Source of the DNA: Brevibacterium antiquum CNRZ 918
GTDB taxonomy: Bacteria; Actinomycetota; Actinomycetes; Actinomycetales; Brevibacteriaceae
NCBI RefSeq assembly: GCF_900169145.1
Contig: NZ_FXZD01000012.1
Coordinates: forward strand, 1-64,000
Length of the DNA stretch: 64,000 bases
Reading direction: 5' to 3'
Notes under the pieces: model-generated
Databases searched by the model: none
The model's input: the letters and a program-made list of their open reading frames with translations, nothing else
Told to the model about the DNA's origin: nothing
Translations under genes and position numbers: made by a program
Shown: in pieces, positions 1-8,572 of the stretch
Layout: each line of letters opens with the position of its first letter
How positions within the stretch are numbered: the first letter of the stretch is position 1

Positions 1-396
1 CAGACCACAGCCGAGTCCGTCATTGCCCAGTACAAGCAAGTCGCTGAGAGTCTGCGGGCGTCGTTTCCCGCCATCGCCGACATGCTCGATGCTGCGCTAC
101 CGGACTTGACGGCGTTCGCGTCTATGCCGCGGGAGCATTGGCAGAAGATCTGGTCGAATAACCCGATCGAGCGGTTGAACCGGGAGATCAAACGCCGTGC
201 TGATGTCGTTCAGATCTTTCCGAACCGGGAGTCGGTGACTCGGTTGATCGGGGCCGTGTTGCAGGAGCAGCACGAGGAATGGCAGTACGGTGAGCGACGC
301 TATTTGTCGGAGATCTCGATGCGCAAACTCGTGACGGTGTTGCATGGGCAGGCCGAGGTCGACCCGGTCGGGGTGGTGATGCCACTGACCGCGTGA
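1..396 (+). CDS. IS256-family (mutator-type) transposase, C-terminal fragment
   Basis: The reading frame is open from the first base of the window, so this is the last ~131 codons of a longer gene. The segment NNPIERLNREIKRR followed by VVQIFPN is the C-terminal block of IS256-family transposases; the Glu of IER is expected to be the last residue of the DDE catalytic triad. A full transposase is about 400 residues, so the N-terminal two thirds lie upstream. The TGA stop at 394-396 overlaps the GTG at 393 of the next frame. Family assignment is strong; whether the element is intact cannot be seen. Confidence 0.9.
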   Translation, partial: QTTAESVIAQYKQVAESLRASFPAIADMLDAALPDLTAFASMPREHWQKIWSNNPIERLNREIKRRADVVQIFPNRESVTRLIGAVLQEQHEEWQYGERRYLSEISMRKLVTVLHGQAEVDPVGVVMPLTA

Positions 397-470
397 TTCG
401 TAGCCCGACCCCGCTGCTTAATACCAAGTTAAAGGAACTACCGAAGAACACCACGAAAAGGGACTTGACC
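1..470 (+). mobile_element. Right part of an IS256-family element, end probably near 470
   Basis: The transposase ends at 396 and the next ~75 bases resemble the short non-coding tail and terminal repeat of such elements: ACACCAC at 447-453 followed by GGACTTGACC at 461-470. From memory, related actinobacterial elements end in a similar ACCAC...GGAC-TGACC pattern with GGTC outermost, so the boundary is placed at about 470. The left end and target duplication are outside the window, so the exact border is inferred. Confidence 0.5.
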
Positions 471-1802
471 GCCGCATGGTCGTCATGGCTGGGCAGCTCG
501 CTGGAGTACATGGATTTCACCCTCTACACCCTGGCCTCGGCTTTGGTCTTCGGACCGCTCTTCTTTCCCAACGAAACGCCTGCCGTTGCACTGATCGCCA
601 GCCTCGGCGTCTATGGGTCAGGGTTCGTCGTCCGACCGATCGGCGGGTACATCTTCGGACGCGTCGGTGACAAACACGGGCGTCGAATCGTCCTCATCAC
701 CACCCTGTCCATGATGGGCATTGCCACCATGGGAATCGGGCTCCTGCCCACCTATGCTCAGATCGGAGTCTGGGCCCCGGCCTTCCTGGTCGTGCTGCGC
801 CTCGTCCAGGGATTCGGAGCCGGAGCCGAACTGGCAGGAGCCTCTGTGCTCCTCGTCGAATCGGCACCGGTTCGACGGCGCGGACTCTTCGGGGCCATCG
901 TCGCGATGGGCACCAACAGCGGAATCTTCCTGGCCACGGTGCTGTGGACACTGCTGACGCTGCTGCCCGATGATGACTTCCTCAGCTGGGGCTGGCGAGT
1001 TCCGTTCCTGCTCAGCATCATCACGACCTTCGTGGCGCTGGCCATTCGCACCAAGGTCAAGGAATCTCCCGTGTTCGAGGAAGCCAAGGAACGGCGTGCC
1101 GCTCTCAGCGCTGCCGAGGTGGAGCAGCCGAGCATCCTGGTCGAGGCCAGGCGTTCGACGAAGTCGTTCCTGCTCGCCCTCGGCATTCGGATGGGAGAGA
1201 ACTCCGCGGTGTACCTGGTCAAGGGCTTCATGGTGGGTTGGGTCGTGACCACGACCGGCACGGACTCCTCTGTTGTCACCACGGGGATCATGATCGGAAC
1301 CATCATCGGCTTCGCCACCGTGCCATTCTTCGGCAAGCTCAGCGACAAGGTGGGCCGGCGACCGGTCTTCTTGGCCTTCACCGTCTTCCAGATCCTCTTC
1401 GCCGTGCCGGCCATGCTGCTCATCGACACCGGCAGCCCGGTCCTCATCGCCTGCGTCTTCGCCATCTTCGTCGGTGGTCCACTGCCGAATATGTACGGAG
1501 TCGAATCAAGCTGGTTGGTCGAACTCTTCGGATCCACACACCGGTACACCTTCATGACCACGATCAAGGAGATCGGCTCCGTCGTCTCCGGCGGGCTGGC
1601 CCCAGTCATCGCGGCGGGTCTTGTCGCCGTGATCACAGACTCCTGGTGGCCTGTCGCGGTGGTGCTCATCCTGTTCGCCGGCTGCGGACTGCTGGGTGCC
1701 TACTTCGCGCCGGAGACCCGAGGGCGTGACCTGACCACCGAGGCGGACGCGGTTGATGACCAGGTTGAACACGTGGACAGGACTGCGGCAACCGTCAGAT
1801 GA
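393..1802 (+). CDS. MFS transporter, metabolite:H+ symporter (MHS) type, probably 5'-truncated by the IS
   Basis: A 12-helix major facilitator protein. SSWLGSSLEYMDFTLY at the first helix, the RPIGGYIFGRVGDKHGRR loop between helices 2 and 3, and KLSDKVGRRP in the second half are typical of the ProP/ShiA/KgtP-type symporter group, which imports organic acids or osmolytes with protons. The open frame can start only at GTG 393 or TTG 465. The first ~25 residues are encoded by the tail of the IS element, so the native start appears to be lost and replaced by IS sequence. No convincing ribosome site precedes either start. The substrate is unknown, and expression would depend on readout from the IS. 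Confidence 0.75.
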   Translation: MIRSPTPLLNTKLKELPKNTTKRDLTAAWSSWLGSSLEYMDFTLYTLASALVFGPLFFPNETPAVALIASLGVYGSGFVVRPIGGYIFGRVGDKHGRRIVLITTLSMMGIATMGIGLLPTYAQIGVWAPAFLVVLRLVQGFGAGAELAGASVLLVESAPVRRRGLFGAIVAMGTNSGIFLATVLWTLLTLLPDDDFLSWGWRVPFLLSIITTFVALAIRTKVKESPVFEEAKERRAALSAAEVEQPSILVEARRSTKSFLLALGIRMGENSAVYLVKGFMVGWVVTTTGTDSSVVTTGIMIGTIIGFATVPFFGKLSDKVGRRPVFLAFTVFQILFAVPAMLLIDTGSPVLIACVFAIFVGGPLPNMYGVESSWLVELFGSTHRYTFMTTIKEIGSVVSGGLAPVIAAGLVAVITDSWWPVAVVLILFAGCGLLGAYFAPETRGRDLTTEADAVDDQVEHVDRTAATVR

Positions 1803-1828
1803 ACTGTTGGAGTACGCGTCGGCGGAGC

Positions 1829-2725
1829 CTATTCCACGTCGAGGCCGAAGCCGATACCTGTGAGTTCTTCGGAGACTTCCCATAGCCGGCGGGCCACGGT
1901 GAGGTCACTGGCTTCCGCCGACCGGCCGACCAGGGTGGGGGAGCCACGGAGTTCACCGCGTCCGTCCGGGCCGATGTAGCTGGCTCCCGGGAGATCATGG
2001 GTCGACGCATACAACGTGGGCAGTGCCGCGTGCTCACTGGTTTGAGCGAAGAGTCGCCCCGCGGCCGTCGCCGCGGCGACGAGAACTCGCGGTTGCCCCT
2101 GGGTGCCGAGCTTCGTCGCCGCATAGCCGGGGTGGGAAGCCAAGGAGCGAACGCTCGAACCGGCCTGCCGCAGACGACGTTCGAGCTCGAGGGTGAAGAG
2201 CAGATTGGCCAGCTTCGACTGGCCGTAGGACGCAGCGAATCCGTACCTGCGCTGGCGCAGGGCCAAATCGTCGAAATGGATCTCGCCTGCTCTGTGCGCG
2301 CCGGAGGCTACCGTGACCACCCGATCGGTGAGGTGGGGCAGGAGGAGATTTGTCAGAGCGAAGTGGCCCAGGTGGTTGGTGCCGAACTGCAGATCGAATC
2401 CGTCCTTGGTCCGAGCCCCACGAAGCCCTGCCACTCCGGCATTGTTGACGAGAATGTCGAGCGGAGCGTGCCAGGCCTGTGTGAACGATCTGATCGAGGA
2501 CAGGTCGGCGAGGTCGAGTTCTCTCACCTCGGTGCTCCCATCCAGGGACCGAGCGGCTGCCTGCCCGCGTTGCGTGTCACGTACGGCCAAGATGACATGC
2601 GCTCCGGCCCTCGTGAACGCCGCCGCGGTCGCCGCGCCGACTCCACTGCTGGCGCCGGTGACGACCACCGTACGACCCTCCAGGGAGGGCATATCATCTG
2701 CGGTCCACCGATACTTCACCATCAT
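1829..2725 (-). CDS. Short-chain dehydrogenase/reductase, retinol dehydrogenase-like
   Basis: A 298-residue Rossmann-fold oxidoreductase. TGASSGVG near residue 23 is the dinucleotide-binding glycine motif, NNAGVAG is the structural Asn-Ala-Gly motif, and YGQSK supplies the catalytic Tyr and Lys. Overall organisation (ILVNNAG, FGTNHLGHF, ASGAHRAG) matches the RDH/WWOX-like subgroup that acts on hydrophobic alcohols or ketones; the substrate is not predictable. Two adjacent ATG codons (2725 and 2722) could start it. It converges on the MFS gene, with only 26 bp between stops, and no terminator was seen there. Confidence 0.85.
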   Translation of the reverse strand: MMVKYRWTADDMPSLEGRTVVVTGASSGVGAATAAAFTRAGAHVILAVRDTQRGQAAARSLDGSTEVRELDLADLSSIRSFTQAWHAPLDILVNNAGVAGLRGARTKDGFDLQFGTNHLGHFALTNLLLPHLTDRVVTVASGAHRAGEIHFDDLALRQRRYGFAASYGQSKLANLLFTLELERRLRQAGSSVRSLASHPGYAATKLGTQGQPRVLVAAATAAGRLFAQTSEHAALPTLYASTHDLPGASYIGPDGRGELRGSPTLVGRSAEASDLTVARRLWEVSEELTGIGFGLDVE

Positions 2726-2850
2726 CCGAGACTACTCGCCCCTCCTCGGCGGACGCGGTTTCAGGCCTGCGTGTACAGGACTTCTCCCGCAGCGGCTCCG
2801 GCAGCAGTCCCCGCGGCCAAGCGAACGGGGCTTCCGGTGAGGCATAGGCT

Positions 2851-3864
2851 GTGGCCATGGACGCATACGAAGTACAGCTGGCCAGCTACCCTGACGGCGG
2901 CATCGAGGCGAAGAACTTCAGGGTCGAACCGGTGGCCGTCCCGGAGCTGCGTGACGGTCAAGTGAAGGTGCGGCTGCGCAGGCTGGGGCTCAACGCCGGG
3001 CTCGCCAACCGGATCGGTGGCCCGGACACCACCTATGGGCCGGGCATCAATCCGGGAGATGTGCCAGGCAGCGACGGCGTGATGGAGATCCTCGAATCCC
3101 GCAGCCAGTCATTTGAACCAGGCGACCTCGCCGTTGGGAAGACGCAGTGGCGCAGCATCGACGTCACCGATGCGCCGCAGCTGCGCCGCATCCCTGCATC
3201 CGAGGCCGATGTTCCACTGGAAACGCACCTGACGGTGCTCGGACATGTCGGCTTCACCGCATACACAGGGTTGAGACGTTTCGGTGATCTGCGAGCCGAA
3301 GACATCGTCTATGTGTCCGGAGCTGCGGGAGGAGTGGGCAGCTGCGCCGTCCAGTTCGCCAAGGCCGTCGGAGCCACAGTCATCGGCAGTGCCGGCACAG
3401 CCGAAAAGGTCAGACTTCTGCGCGAGTTGGGAGTCGATGCGGCCATCAACCACCATGATGGGCCGGCACTGGATCTGCTTCGGCAGGCCGCACCGGATGG
3501 AATCGATCTGTTCTATGACAATGTAGGCGGAGAACAGTTGGAAGCCGCACTGGAGGCACTGCGCTTCCGCGGACGCATCGTGATCTGCGGGGCCGCCTCA
3601 CAATACGGGAAAGGCAGTGACCGCCAAGGACCGGCGAACTACCAGCGAATGATCTTCGGGCAGCTGACCATGCGCGGCTTCGACGTGAGTTCGAACGAGG
3701 ACCTGCGCCAGGACTACGAAGCGGCCGTTGCCAGTTGGCTGAGTGAGGGAAAGGTCCGCAGCCTGCACACACTCAACACGGGCTTCAGCCAGACCCCCGA
3801 GGCCTTCGCCTCACTGCTTTCCGGCGGCAATCAGGGCCGCATGATCGTCGACTGCGACAGCTGA
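2851..3864 (+). CDS. NADP-dependent medium-chain dehydrogenase/reductase (CurA/leukotriene B4 reductase-like)
   Basis: A zinc-independent MDR protein of 337 residues. The nucleotide-binding segment reads GAAGGVGSCAVQFAK, followed by GATVIGSAGTAEK and ELGVDAAINH, and LFYDNVGGE is the usual 'enone reductase' motif. Such enzymes reduce the C=C bond of alpha,beta-unsaturated ketones and aldehydes with NADPH. GTG 2851 has GGTGAGG eight bases upstream; ATG 2857 gives a more typical N-terminus (MDAYEVQL), so the start could be six bases later. It stands alone, divergent from the SDR gene. Confidence 0.85.
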   Translation: MAMDAYEVQLASYPDGGIEAKNFRVEPVAVPELRDGQVKVRLRRLGLNAGLANRIGGPDTTYGPGINPGDVPGSDGVMEILESRSQSFEPGDLAVGKTQWRSIDVTDAPQLRRIPASEADVPLETHLTVLGHVGFTAYTGLRRFGDLRAEDIVYVSGAAGGVGSCAVQFAKAVGATVIGSAGTAEKVRLLRELGVDAAINHHDGPALDLLRQAAPDGIDLFYDNVGGEQLEAALEALRFRGRIVICGAASQYGKGSDRQGPANYQRMIFGQLTMRGFDVSSNEDLRQDYEAAVASWLSEGKVRSLHTLNTGFSQTPEAFASLLSGGNQGRMIVDCDS

Positions 3865-4019
3865 CTAGGTTGAGACTCCACATCGGGAAGACACAAACCG
3901 CATTGGTGAAGGCAGAAAGACAACTGGTGCTGCCTCTGAGGCGTTCTGTCTCGATTTCTGCACGCTGACGTCGGGTGCGACGGCAGAACTTGCACTCTGC
4001 ACAGCAGTCGACAGAGGTC

Positions 4020-4932
4020 TCACCGGGCCGCGATCTCGACGAGCTCGGCGAGTGCTCCCACGGGGATTCTGGCTCCGGACCACACCGCGGTCAGCGGGCG
4101 CCGGGGCACGGTGATGTCGAGAGGCACCTGCAGCACCTCGCCTGTGGCCAGTTGGCTGGCCACAGCAAGCTGACTGAGCACCGCGGGACCCGCTCCGGAG
4201 GCCACGCCTGTGCGCACCGCAGTGTTGCTGTGCAGCACCTGGGCAGGCGGAACGGGATCGCAGCCGACGAGCATCTGCTCGAGAGCCTCCCGGGTTCCCG
4301 AGCCGCGTTCACGCACGATGAGTGGGGTGCGTGCCAATTCTTCGAGGCTGAGTCTGCCGCTGAGCTCTGCCCACGGGTGGTCAGAGGAGACGATGACGAC
4401 GAGTTCGTCCTCGGCGACGACGCTGGCATTGATGCCGACCGGCAGTTGGGGGGGTCTCGACGAACCCCAGGTCGATCTCAGAGAGTTTGATCTTCGCGAT
4501 GACCTCACTCGAATTGAGCACCTCGAGCGTGGTCCGGGCCTGGGGGACCTCGCGTCGCCACTGCGCCATCCAGCGAGGCAGGAGGCTTTCGGCCACGGTC
4601 ATGCTCGCGGCCACTCGGATGTCTTCGACGCGGCGGTCGTCGTCGGCCCGGAGAGTCGAATCGAAGGCATGAGCCTGAGCGAGCAGCGCCTGCGCCGCGG
4701 TCAGGACGGTCGCACCGCGGGCCGTGAGCTGTGATCCCCGAGGTCCGCGCTGGAGCAGCGTGGTTCCCGCCGCCGCTTCGAGCTGCCGCATCAGCTTGCT
4801 GGCATTCGGCTGAGCCATACCGACCCGCCTGGCACCGCTGCCGATGCTGCCCGCCTCGGCGATGGCGACGAAGAGCTCGAGCGTCGGCAGATCGGGAAAC
4901 GATGGGGGCATATGCCAATCATATGCCCCCAT
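4020..4932 (-). pseudogene. LysR-family regulator, interrupted by a frameshift
   Basis: Two overlapping frames together make one LysR-type regulator. The first (to about 4455) holds the winged helix-turn-helix (LFVAIAEAGSIGSGARR, PNASKLMRQLE) and the start of the effector domain (DLGFVETP). The second carries the rest (VGINASVVAEDELVV, HPW, VRERGSGTRE). The frames join at a run of seven G on the plus strand (4448-4454); six would restore one protein ending ...AELVEIAAR. Possible starts are ATG 4932 and 4911. The gene faces the YeiH-type carrier, the usual arrangement for a LysR activator of that carrier. The frameshift may be real or a homopolymer sequencing error. Confidence 0.75.
4902..4932. 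promoter_or_regulatory. Perfect 13-bp inverted repeat, candidate LysR operator
   Basis: Positions 4902-4914 (ATGGGGGCATATG) and 4920-4932 (CATATGCCCCCAT) are perfect reverse complements separated by CCAAT. The element covers the start of the LysR gene and ends 50 bp before the carrier start. LysR proteins bind interrupted dyads in such divergent regions, so autoregulation plus control of the carrier is inferred. It also places ATG codons at both ends of the dyad on the LysR strand. Confidence 0.6.
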
Positions 4933-4981
4933 AGTCGAGCAACGTCTACTCAGACTGTGCGTCAGATGAGAATCTGTTGAT

Positions 4982-6025
4982 ATGAGCACACGCACCGATC
5001 ATCCCAGCGCAGAGACCTCAGCGCCGCCGCATATTCTCCGCACCTATGCACCGGGCTTGGGGGTCTGCCTCGTTGCCGTCGCCATCGCGATGGGCGTCAA
5101 CCACTTCTTCACCGGGCTCAGCCCACTCATCGTCGCGATCGTCCTCGGCATCCTCACGACCAACCTCGTGCGACTGCCCGAAGCCACGTCTCCCGGCATC
5201 ACCTTCGCCTCGAAGAAGCTCCTGCGGGTGGGCATCGTGTTCCTCGGTCTCCAGCTCGTCCTCGGTGACATCGTGTCGCTGGGGGCCCCGATGCTCATTG
5301 TCATCATCTGCATCGTCGCGGGCGGGATCTTCGGCACCGTGCTTCTCGGCAAGCTGCTGAAGATGCGGTCGGGCCAGACCCTGCTCATCGCCTGCGGATT
5401 CTCCATCTGCGGTGCCGCCGCGGTGGCAGGTGTGGAAGGCGTCACCGATTCCGATGAAGAGGACGTCGTGACCGCAGTCGCGCTCGTCGTCATCTTCGGC
5501 ACCCTGATGATCCCCCTCGTTCCACTCGTCGGGGGAGCGCTCGGATTGAGCGCCGAGCTCAACGGACTGTGGGCCGGAGGCTCGATCCATGAGATCGCTC
5601 AGGTCGTCGCGGCCGGCGGTGTCATCGGCGGCGGAGCACTTGCGGTGGCCGTCATCGTCAAGCTCGCCCGAGTCCTCATGCTGGCTCCGGTCGTCGCCGT
5701 TCTCAGCCTCATGCAGCGACGCAAGACCAAGTCCGAGGGGACCGACACCGGCACACGTCCACCCATCGTGCCGCTGTTCATCATCGCCTTCCTCGCGTTG
5801 GTCATCCTGCGCTCGAGCGTCGATCTGCCCGAGGTGGTGCTGTCGACGGGACACTTCATCCAGACCGCCCTGCTGGCCGCTGCGATGTTCGGCCTCGGTT
5901 GCGGAGTCAAGATCCGCAACCTCATCCGGGTCGGACTCCGACCCTTCGTCCTCGCCTCACTGTCGACCATCCTCGTCGCGGGCATCGCCCTGGCCGGCAT
6001 CGTGCTCGTCCACCCAGCCGGCTGA
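4982..6025 (+). CDS. YeiH-family putative sulfate exporter (UPF0324)
   Basis: A 347-residue membrane protein with about ten hydrophobic segments. The motifs KKLLRVGIVFLGLQL, CGFSICGAAAVAGVEG and WAGGSIHEIAQVVAAG are the conserved signature of the YeiH/YadS family, annotated as exporters of sulfate or related anions although transport evidence is sparse. Start ATG 4982 lies 50 bp from the divergent regulator gene with the palindrome between them. Sulfur-compound export controlled by the LysR neighbour is inferred; if that regulator is truly broken, control of this gene is altered. Confidence 0.85.
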   Translation: MSTRTDHPSAETSAPPHILRTYAPGLGVCLVAVAIAMGVNHFFTGLSPLIVAIVLGILTTNLVRLPEATSPGITFASKKLLRVGIVFLGLQLVLGDIVSLGAPMLIVIICIVAGGIFGTVLLGKLLKMRSGQTLLIACGFSICGAAAVAGVEGVTDSDEEDVVTAVALVVIFGTLMIPLVPLVGGALGLSAELNGLWAGGSIHEIAQVVAAGGVIGGGALAVAVIVKLARVLMLAPVVAVLSLMQRRKTKSEGTDTGTRPPIVPLFIIAFLALVILRSSVDLPEVVLSTGHFIQTALLAAAMFGLGCGVKIRNLIRVGLRPFVLASLSTILVAGIALAGIVLVHPAG

Positions 6026-6303
6026 AAGCAGATCACTCCTGCGGGCCTAGAACTCATCACAGACCATCCTGGTCGGGGTCGACGGGGTCGCGGCTCTTCG
6101 CCACGCTGCCGGTCTGGCAGGCAGCCTCGGCGCGTCTGCTGGTGATCGGCACTCGCGGGCACTGCGAATCACTGCGGGTTCGGGCAGACGACGCAGCCGA
6201 GACCGCGATATGTCACGATGGGCATCGTTGGGCTGGCTGCTCTCCTGCGGGCATGTGTGCGGGACACACCGGCTCTGAGTTGTCCAGCAGAGGAGAGAGC
6301 ACA

Positions 6304-7422
6304 GTGGCCCACAGCATTTCACAGCGGATCAAGGACTTCATCCGCCGCCCGGAGTTCCTCACCGACCTGCTCCAGGTCGTCAAGAGTGTGCTTGCGGCCA
6401 CGCTTGCATGGTGGCTCTCAACCGCTGTGCTCAAATCCGAGATGGCCTTCCTGGCGCCATGGACGGCGTTGCTGACGGTTCACGCCACGGTGTATCGGTC
6501 GCTCTCGCGGGGAGTCCAGTCGACGGTGGCTTCGACGATCGGGGTGGGAATCTCCTTTCTCATCGGCAACTTCCTGGGCGTGAGCCTCTGGACGTTTGCG
6601 CTGGCGCTGTTCGTGGGTTTGGCCGGAGCCCGCCTGACCTGGATTCGGGATGAAGGTGTGGCGATAGCCACGACAGCGATCTTCATCCTCGGCTCTGGCT
6701 TCGACTCCCAGCAGCCGCTGCTCACAGACCGGCTGCTCGAGCTTATTCTCGGTGTGGCAGTCGGACTCGCGGTCAACCTCATCGTCATTCCGCCGGTGCG
6801 CGACCAGCAGGCCGTGCGCTACATCGACAGCATCAACCGGCAGATGGGTGATGTTCTCAGCGACATGGCGACTGAGTTCAGCCAGTCATGGAACACCGAC
6901 CAGGCAGAGAACTGGTTCAACGAGACCGAATCGATGAGCCAGGAGCTGAATTCGGCATGGCAGTCGGTGCGCTTCGCCCGAGAGAGCCGCCGTATCAACC
7001 CGCGCATCGTACTTCCGCGCAGTTCTCACCGGGGGCACCAGGTGAACGCCGGTCCCGCGGAGCCAGAGAGCTACGAGAGCATTCTGAAGAGGGTCGATGA
7101 AGGGATCTCCCATCTGCGGAACCTGGCGCGGACCCTGCGCGAGGCCAGTTATGCCGAAGGCGAATGGGACACTCGGTTCCGCGAGCAGTGGACGGAGATC
7201 GTTGCCGACGCCGGGCGCTCCATCGCCGATCCTGACGCAGAGGTTGAACCGGTCTACGATCGGTTGGAGAAGCTGGCCGTCGACCTCTCCGACGACCAGC
7301 TGCTGCCGAAGGCATCCTGGCCGCTCTACGGCTCCCTCATCACGGGCCTGCGCCACATCGTCGTCATCGTCGACGATGTGGCTTCGGCGCGAGAAGCCAG
7401 GGAGACCGAGCGCCGGAAGTAG
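6304..7422 (+). CDS. FUSC/aromatic acid exporter family membrane protein
   Basis: A protein of 372 residues starting at GTG 6304, preceded by AGGAGAG; the longer upstream open frame has no family match. Residues ~20-165 hold an N-terminal bundle of about six hydrophobic segments (LLQVVKSVLAATLAWWL, FLAPWTALLTVHATVYRS, GVQSTVASTIGVGI), typical of the FUSC/ArAE family. The remaining ~200 residues are a soluble, charged helical domain. Family members export aromatic acids or small amphiphiles; the substrate here is unknown. The ~280 bp upstream contain no recognisable gene. Confidence 0.75.
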   Translation: MAHSISQRIKDFIRRPEFLTDLLQVVKSVLAATLAWWLSTAVLKSEMAFLAPWTALLTVHATVYRSLSRGVQSTVASTIGVGISFLIGNFLGVSLWTFALALFVGLAGARLTWIRDEGVAIATTAIFILGSGFDSQQPLLTDRLLELILGVAVGLAVNLIVIPPVRDQQAVRYIDSINRQMGDVLSDMATEFSQSWNTDQAENWFNETESMSQELNSAWQSVRFARESRRINPRIVLPRSSHRGHQVNAGPAEPESYESILKRVDEGISHLRNLARTLREASYAEGEWDTRFREQWTEIVADAGRSIADPDAEVEPVYDRLEKLAVDLSDDQLLPKASWPLYGSLITGLRHIVVIVDDVASAREARETERRK

Positions 7423-7478
7423 CAGTGCGTGCTTTTAGGGGGTTGATAGTCCTGAGGCATCCGATACCCTGAAGAAAC

Positions 7479-7515
7479 AGGGAGTCATTGCTGGCTCCCT
7501 TCTTCGAAATTCTAG
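7479..7515 (+). terminator. Hairpin with pyrimidine-rich tail between FUSC gene and dps
   Basis: AGGGAGTCA (7479-7487) pairs with TGGCTCCCT (7492-7500) with one G-U pair and a four-base loop, followed by TCTTC. It could end the upstream transcript or sit in the dps leader, since the dps start is only 28 bp beyond the stem. Confidence 0.45.
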
Positions 7516-7527
7516 GAGGAACCAGTC

Positions 7528-8055
7528 ATGGTTGACACCGTAGGAGTCCCGCAGTCTGCAGGAGCCAAGACCACGAAGACCGAGAATGCCGAGCACGGAT
7601 TCGAGGCATCACCGTCGTTGGCCAAGAACCTTCAGACCGTGCTGGTCGATTTCATCGCCCTGCAGCTCGTCGGAAAACAAGCCCACTGGAACGTCGTGGG
7701 GCCCAACTTCCGGGACCTGCACCTCAACCTCGACGAGGTGGTGAGCATCGCCCGTGAAGGCGCCGACACTATCGCTGAGCGGATGCGTGCGCTCCATGCC
7801 ACAGCAGACGGCCGTCCTGCAGTCGTCGCCGAACAGACCGCACTTCCGGAATTCCCCGCCGGGGAGGTGCACACCCACGACGCGATCGACCTCGCGGTGC
7901 GCGCCGTCGAAACGACCGTGGCCACGATGCGTGGAGTCCACGACGAGGTCGACGAAGTCGATCCGACGACTGCTGATATCTTCCACGATTTCATCGGACA
8001 ACTGGAACAGCAGGCGTGGTTCCTCAGCGCGGAGACCCGTCAACCGTCGAACTGA
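7528..8055 (+). CDS. dps: Dps-family DNA protection/miniferritin
   Basis: A 175-residue four-helix Dps. KQAHWNVVGPNF and DLHLNLDEVVSIAREGADTIAERM contain the conserved inter-subunit ferroxidase His, Asp and Glu residues. Dps forms a 12-subunit shell that oxidises ferrous iron with hydrogen peroxide, stores the iron and coats DNA in stationary phase or stress. The first ~25 residues are an Actinobacteria-type extension. AGGAGGA lies seven bases before ATG 7528. The gene is monocistronic, with a strong hairpin right after it. Confidence 0.93.
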   Translation: MVDTVGVPQSAGAKTTKTENAEHGFEASPSLAKNLQTVLVDFIALQLVGKQAHWNVVGPNFRDLHLNLDEVVSIAREGADTIAERMRALHATADGRPAVVAEQTALPEFPAGEVHTHDAIDLAVRAVETTVATMRGVHDEVDEVDPTTADIFHDFIGQLEQQAWFLSAETRQPSN

Positions 8056-8071
8056 GTGCATCGGCTGAGCT

Positions 8072-8109
8072 TTCGCCGGCGACTTTCTTCACTGCGAGTC
8101 GCCGGCGAA
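8072..8109 (+). terminator. Perfect 13-bp hairpin after dps
   Basis: TTCGCCGGCGACT (8072-8084) is the exact reverse complement of 8097-8109, with a 12-base loop. It begins 17 bases after the dps stop. There is no long T tract, which is common for actinobacterial terminators. The loop and right arm resemble those of the hairpin at 35352-35398. Confidence 0.7.
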
Positions 8110-8302
8110 CCTCATTCATCACCCGCATCTTTGGACTCGTCAGTTCTCGTGATGGTCATAGGGGCGACGTATGAGAGCGCGAGTTTCGCGTGCTTCGCGG
8201 CCCTTTGAGGTCAGGTTCAGTCGTCTTGTGGCAATCGCATCACAGGACTAGTGTTGAGCTTCACCGGAGGCAGAAGCTTTTCCGGGAGCGAAGGAGCTCA
8301 AC

Positions 8303-8563
8303 ATGGACAGCAATACGCCGCGTGAAACACCTACGGACGAGATGTCGGGCCCTGACCCTCGTTCGATCGGAGACTGGTCAGACCTCGGGCGTGAGATGTG
8401 GTCGTATCTGACTGGTCGTCAAGCCACGGTCAGTTATGCCTTCGACGACATGGTCATCGAAGTTCCGCGCGACATAGGACCCGATGCGCCCCGGGCCACA
8501 TGGCGGATCAATGGGACTATCCGAGTCACGACAAGTGACAACTCCGTATCTGACATCTCCTAG
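8303..8563 (+). CDS. Conserved actinobacterial small protein, paired with FHA protein
   Basis: An 86-residue protein with no assigned function. GREMWSYLTGRQATVSY, then VEVPRD and PRATWRINGT, are features I recall from small conserved hypothetical proteins of other actinobacteria that sit beside FHA-domain genes. It is acidic, has no signal or membrane segment and is probably cytosolic. GGAGC precedes ATG 8303 and the next gene starts nine bases after its stop, so the two form an operon. No function is proposed beyond partnership with the FHA protein. Confidence 0.7.
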   Translation: MDSNTPRETPTDEMSGPDPRSIGDWSDLGREMWSYLTGRQATVSYAFDDMVIEVPRDIGPDAPRATWRINGTIRVTTSDNSVSDIS

Positions 8564-8572
8564 GGTGCTGCG

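Noticed and set aside
3865..4019. Possible terminator or small RNA between the MDR and LysR genes
   Set aside because: Only a 6-bp complementarity (GTTCTG/CAGAAC) with a long loop was found, too weak to call.
5018..5854. Long minus-strand open frame rich in Asp, Glu, His and Arg opposite the YeiH gene
   Set aside because: Composition is that of an antisense shadow of a high-GC membrane gene; no family motif and no ribosome site.
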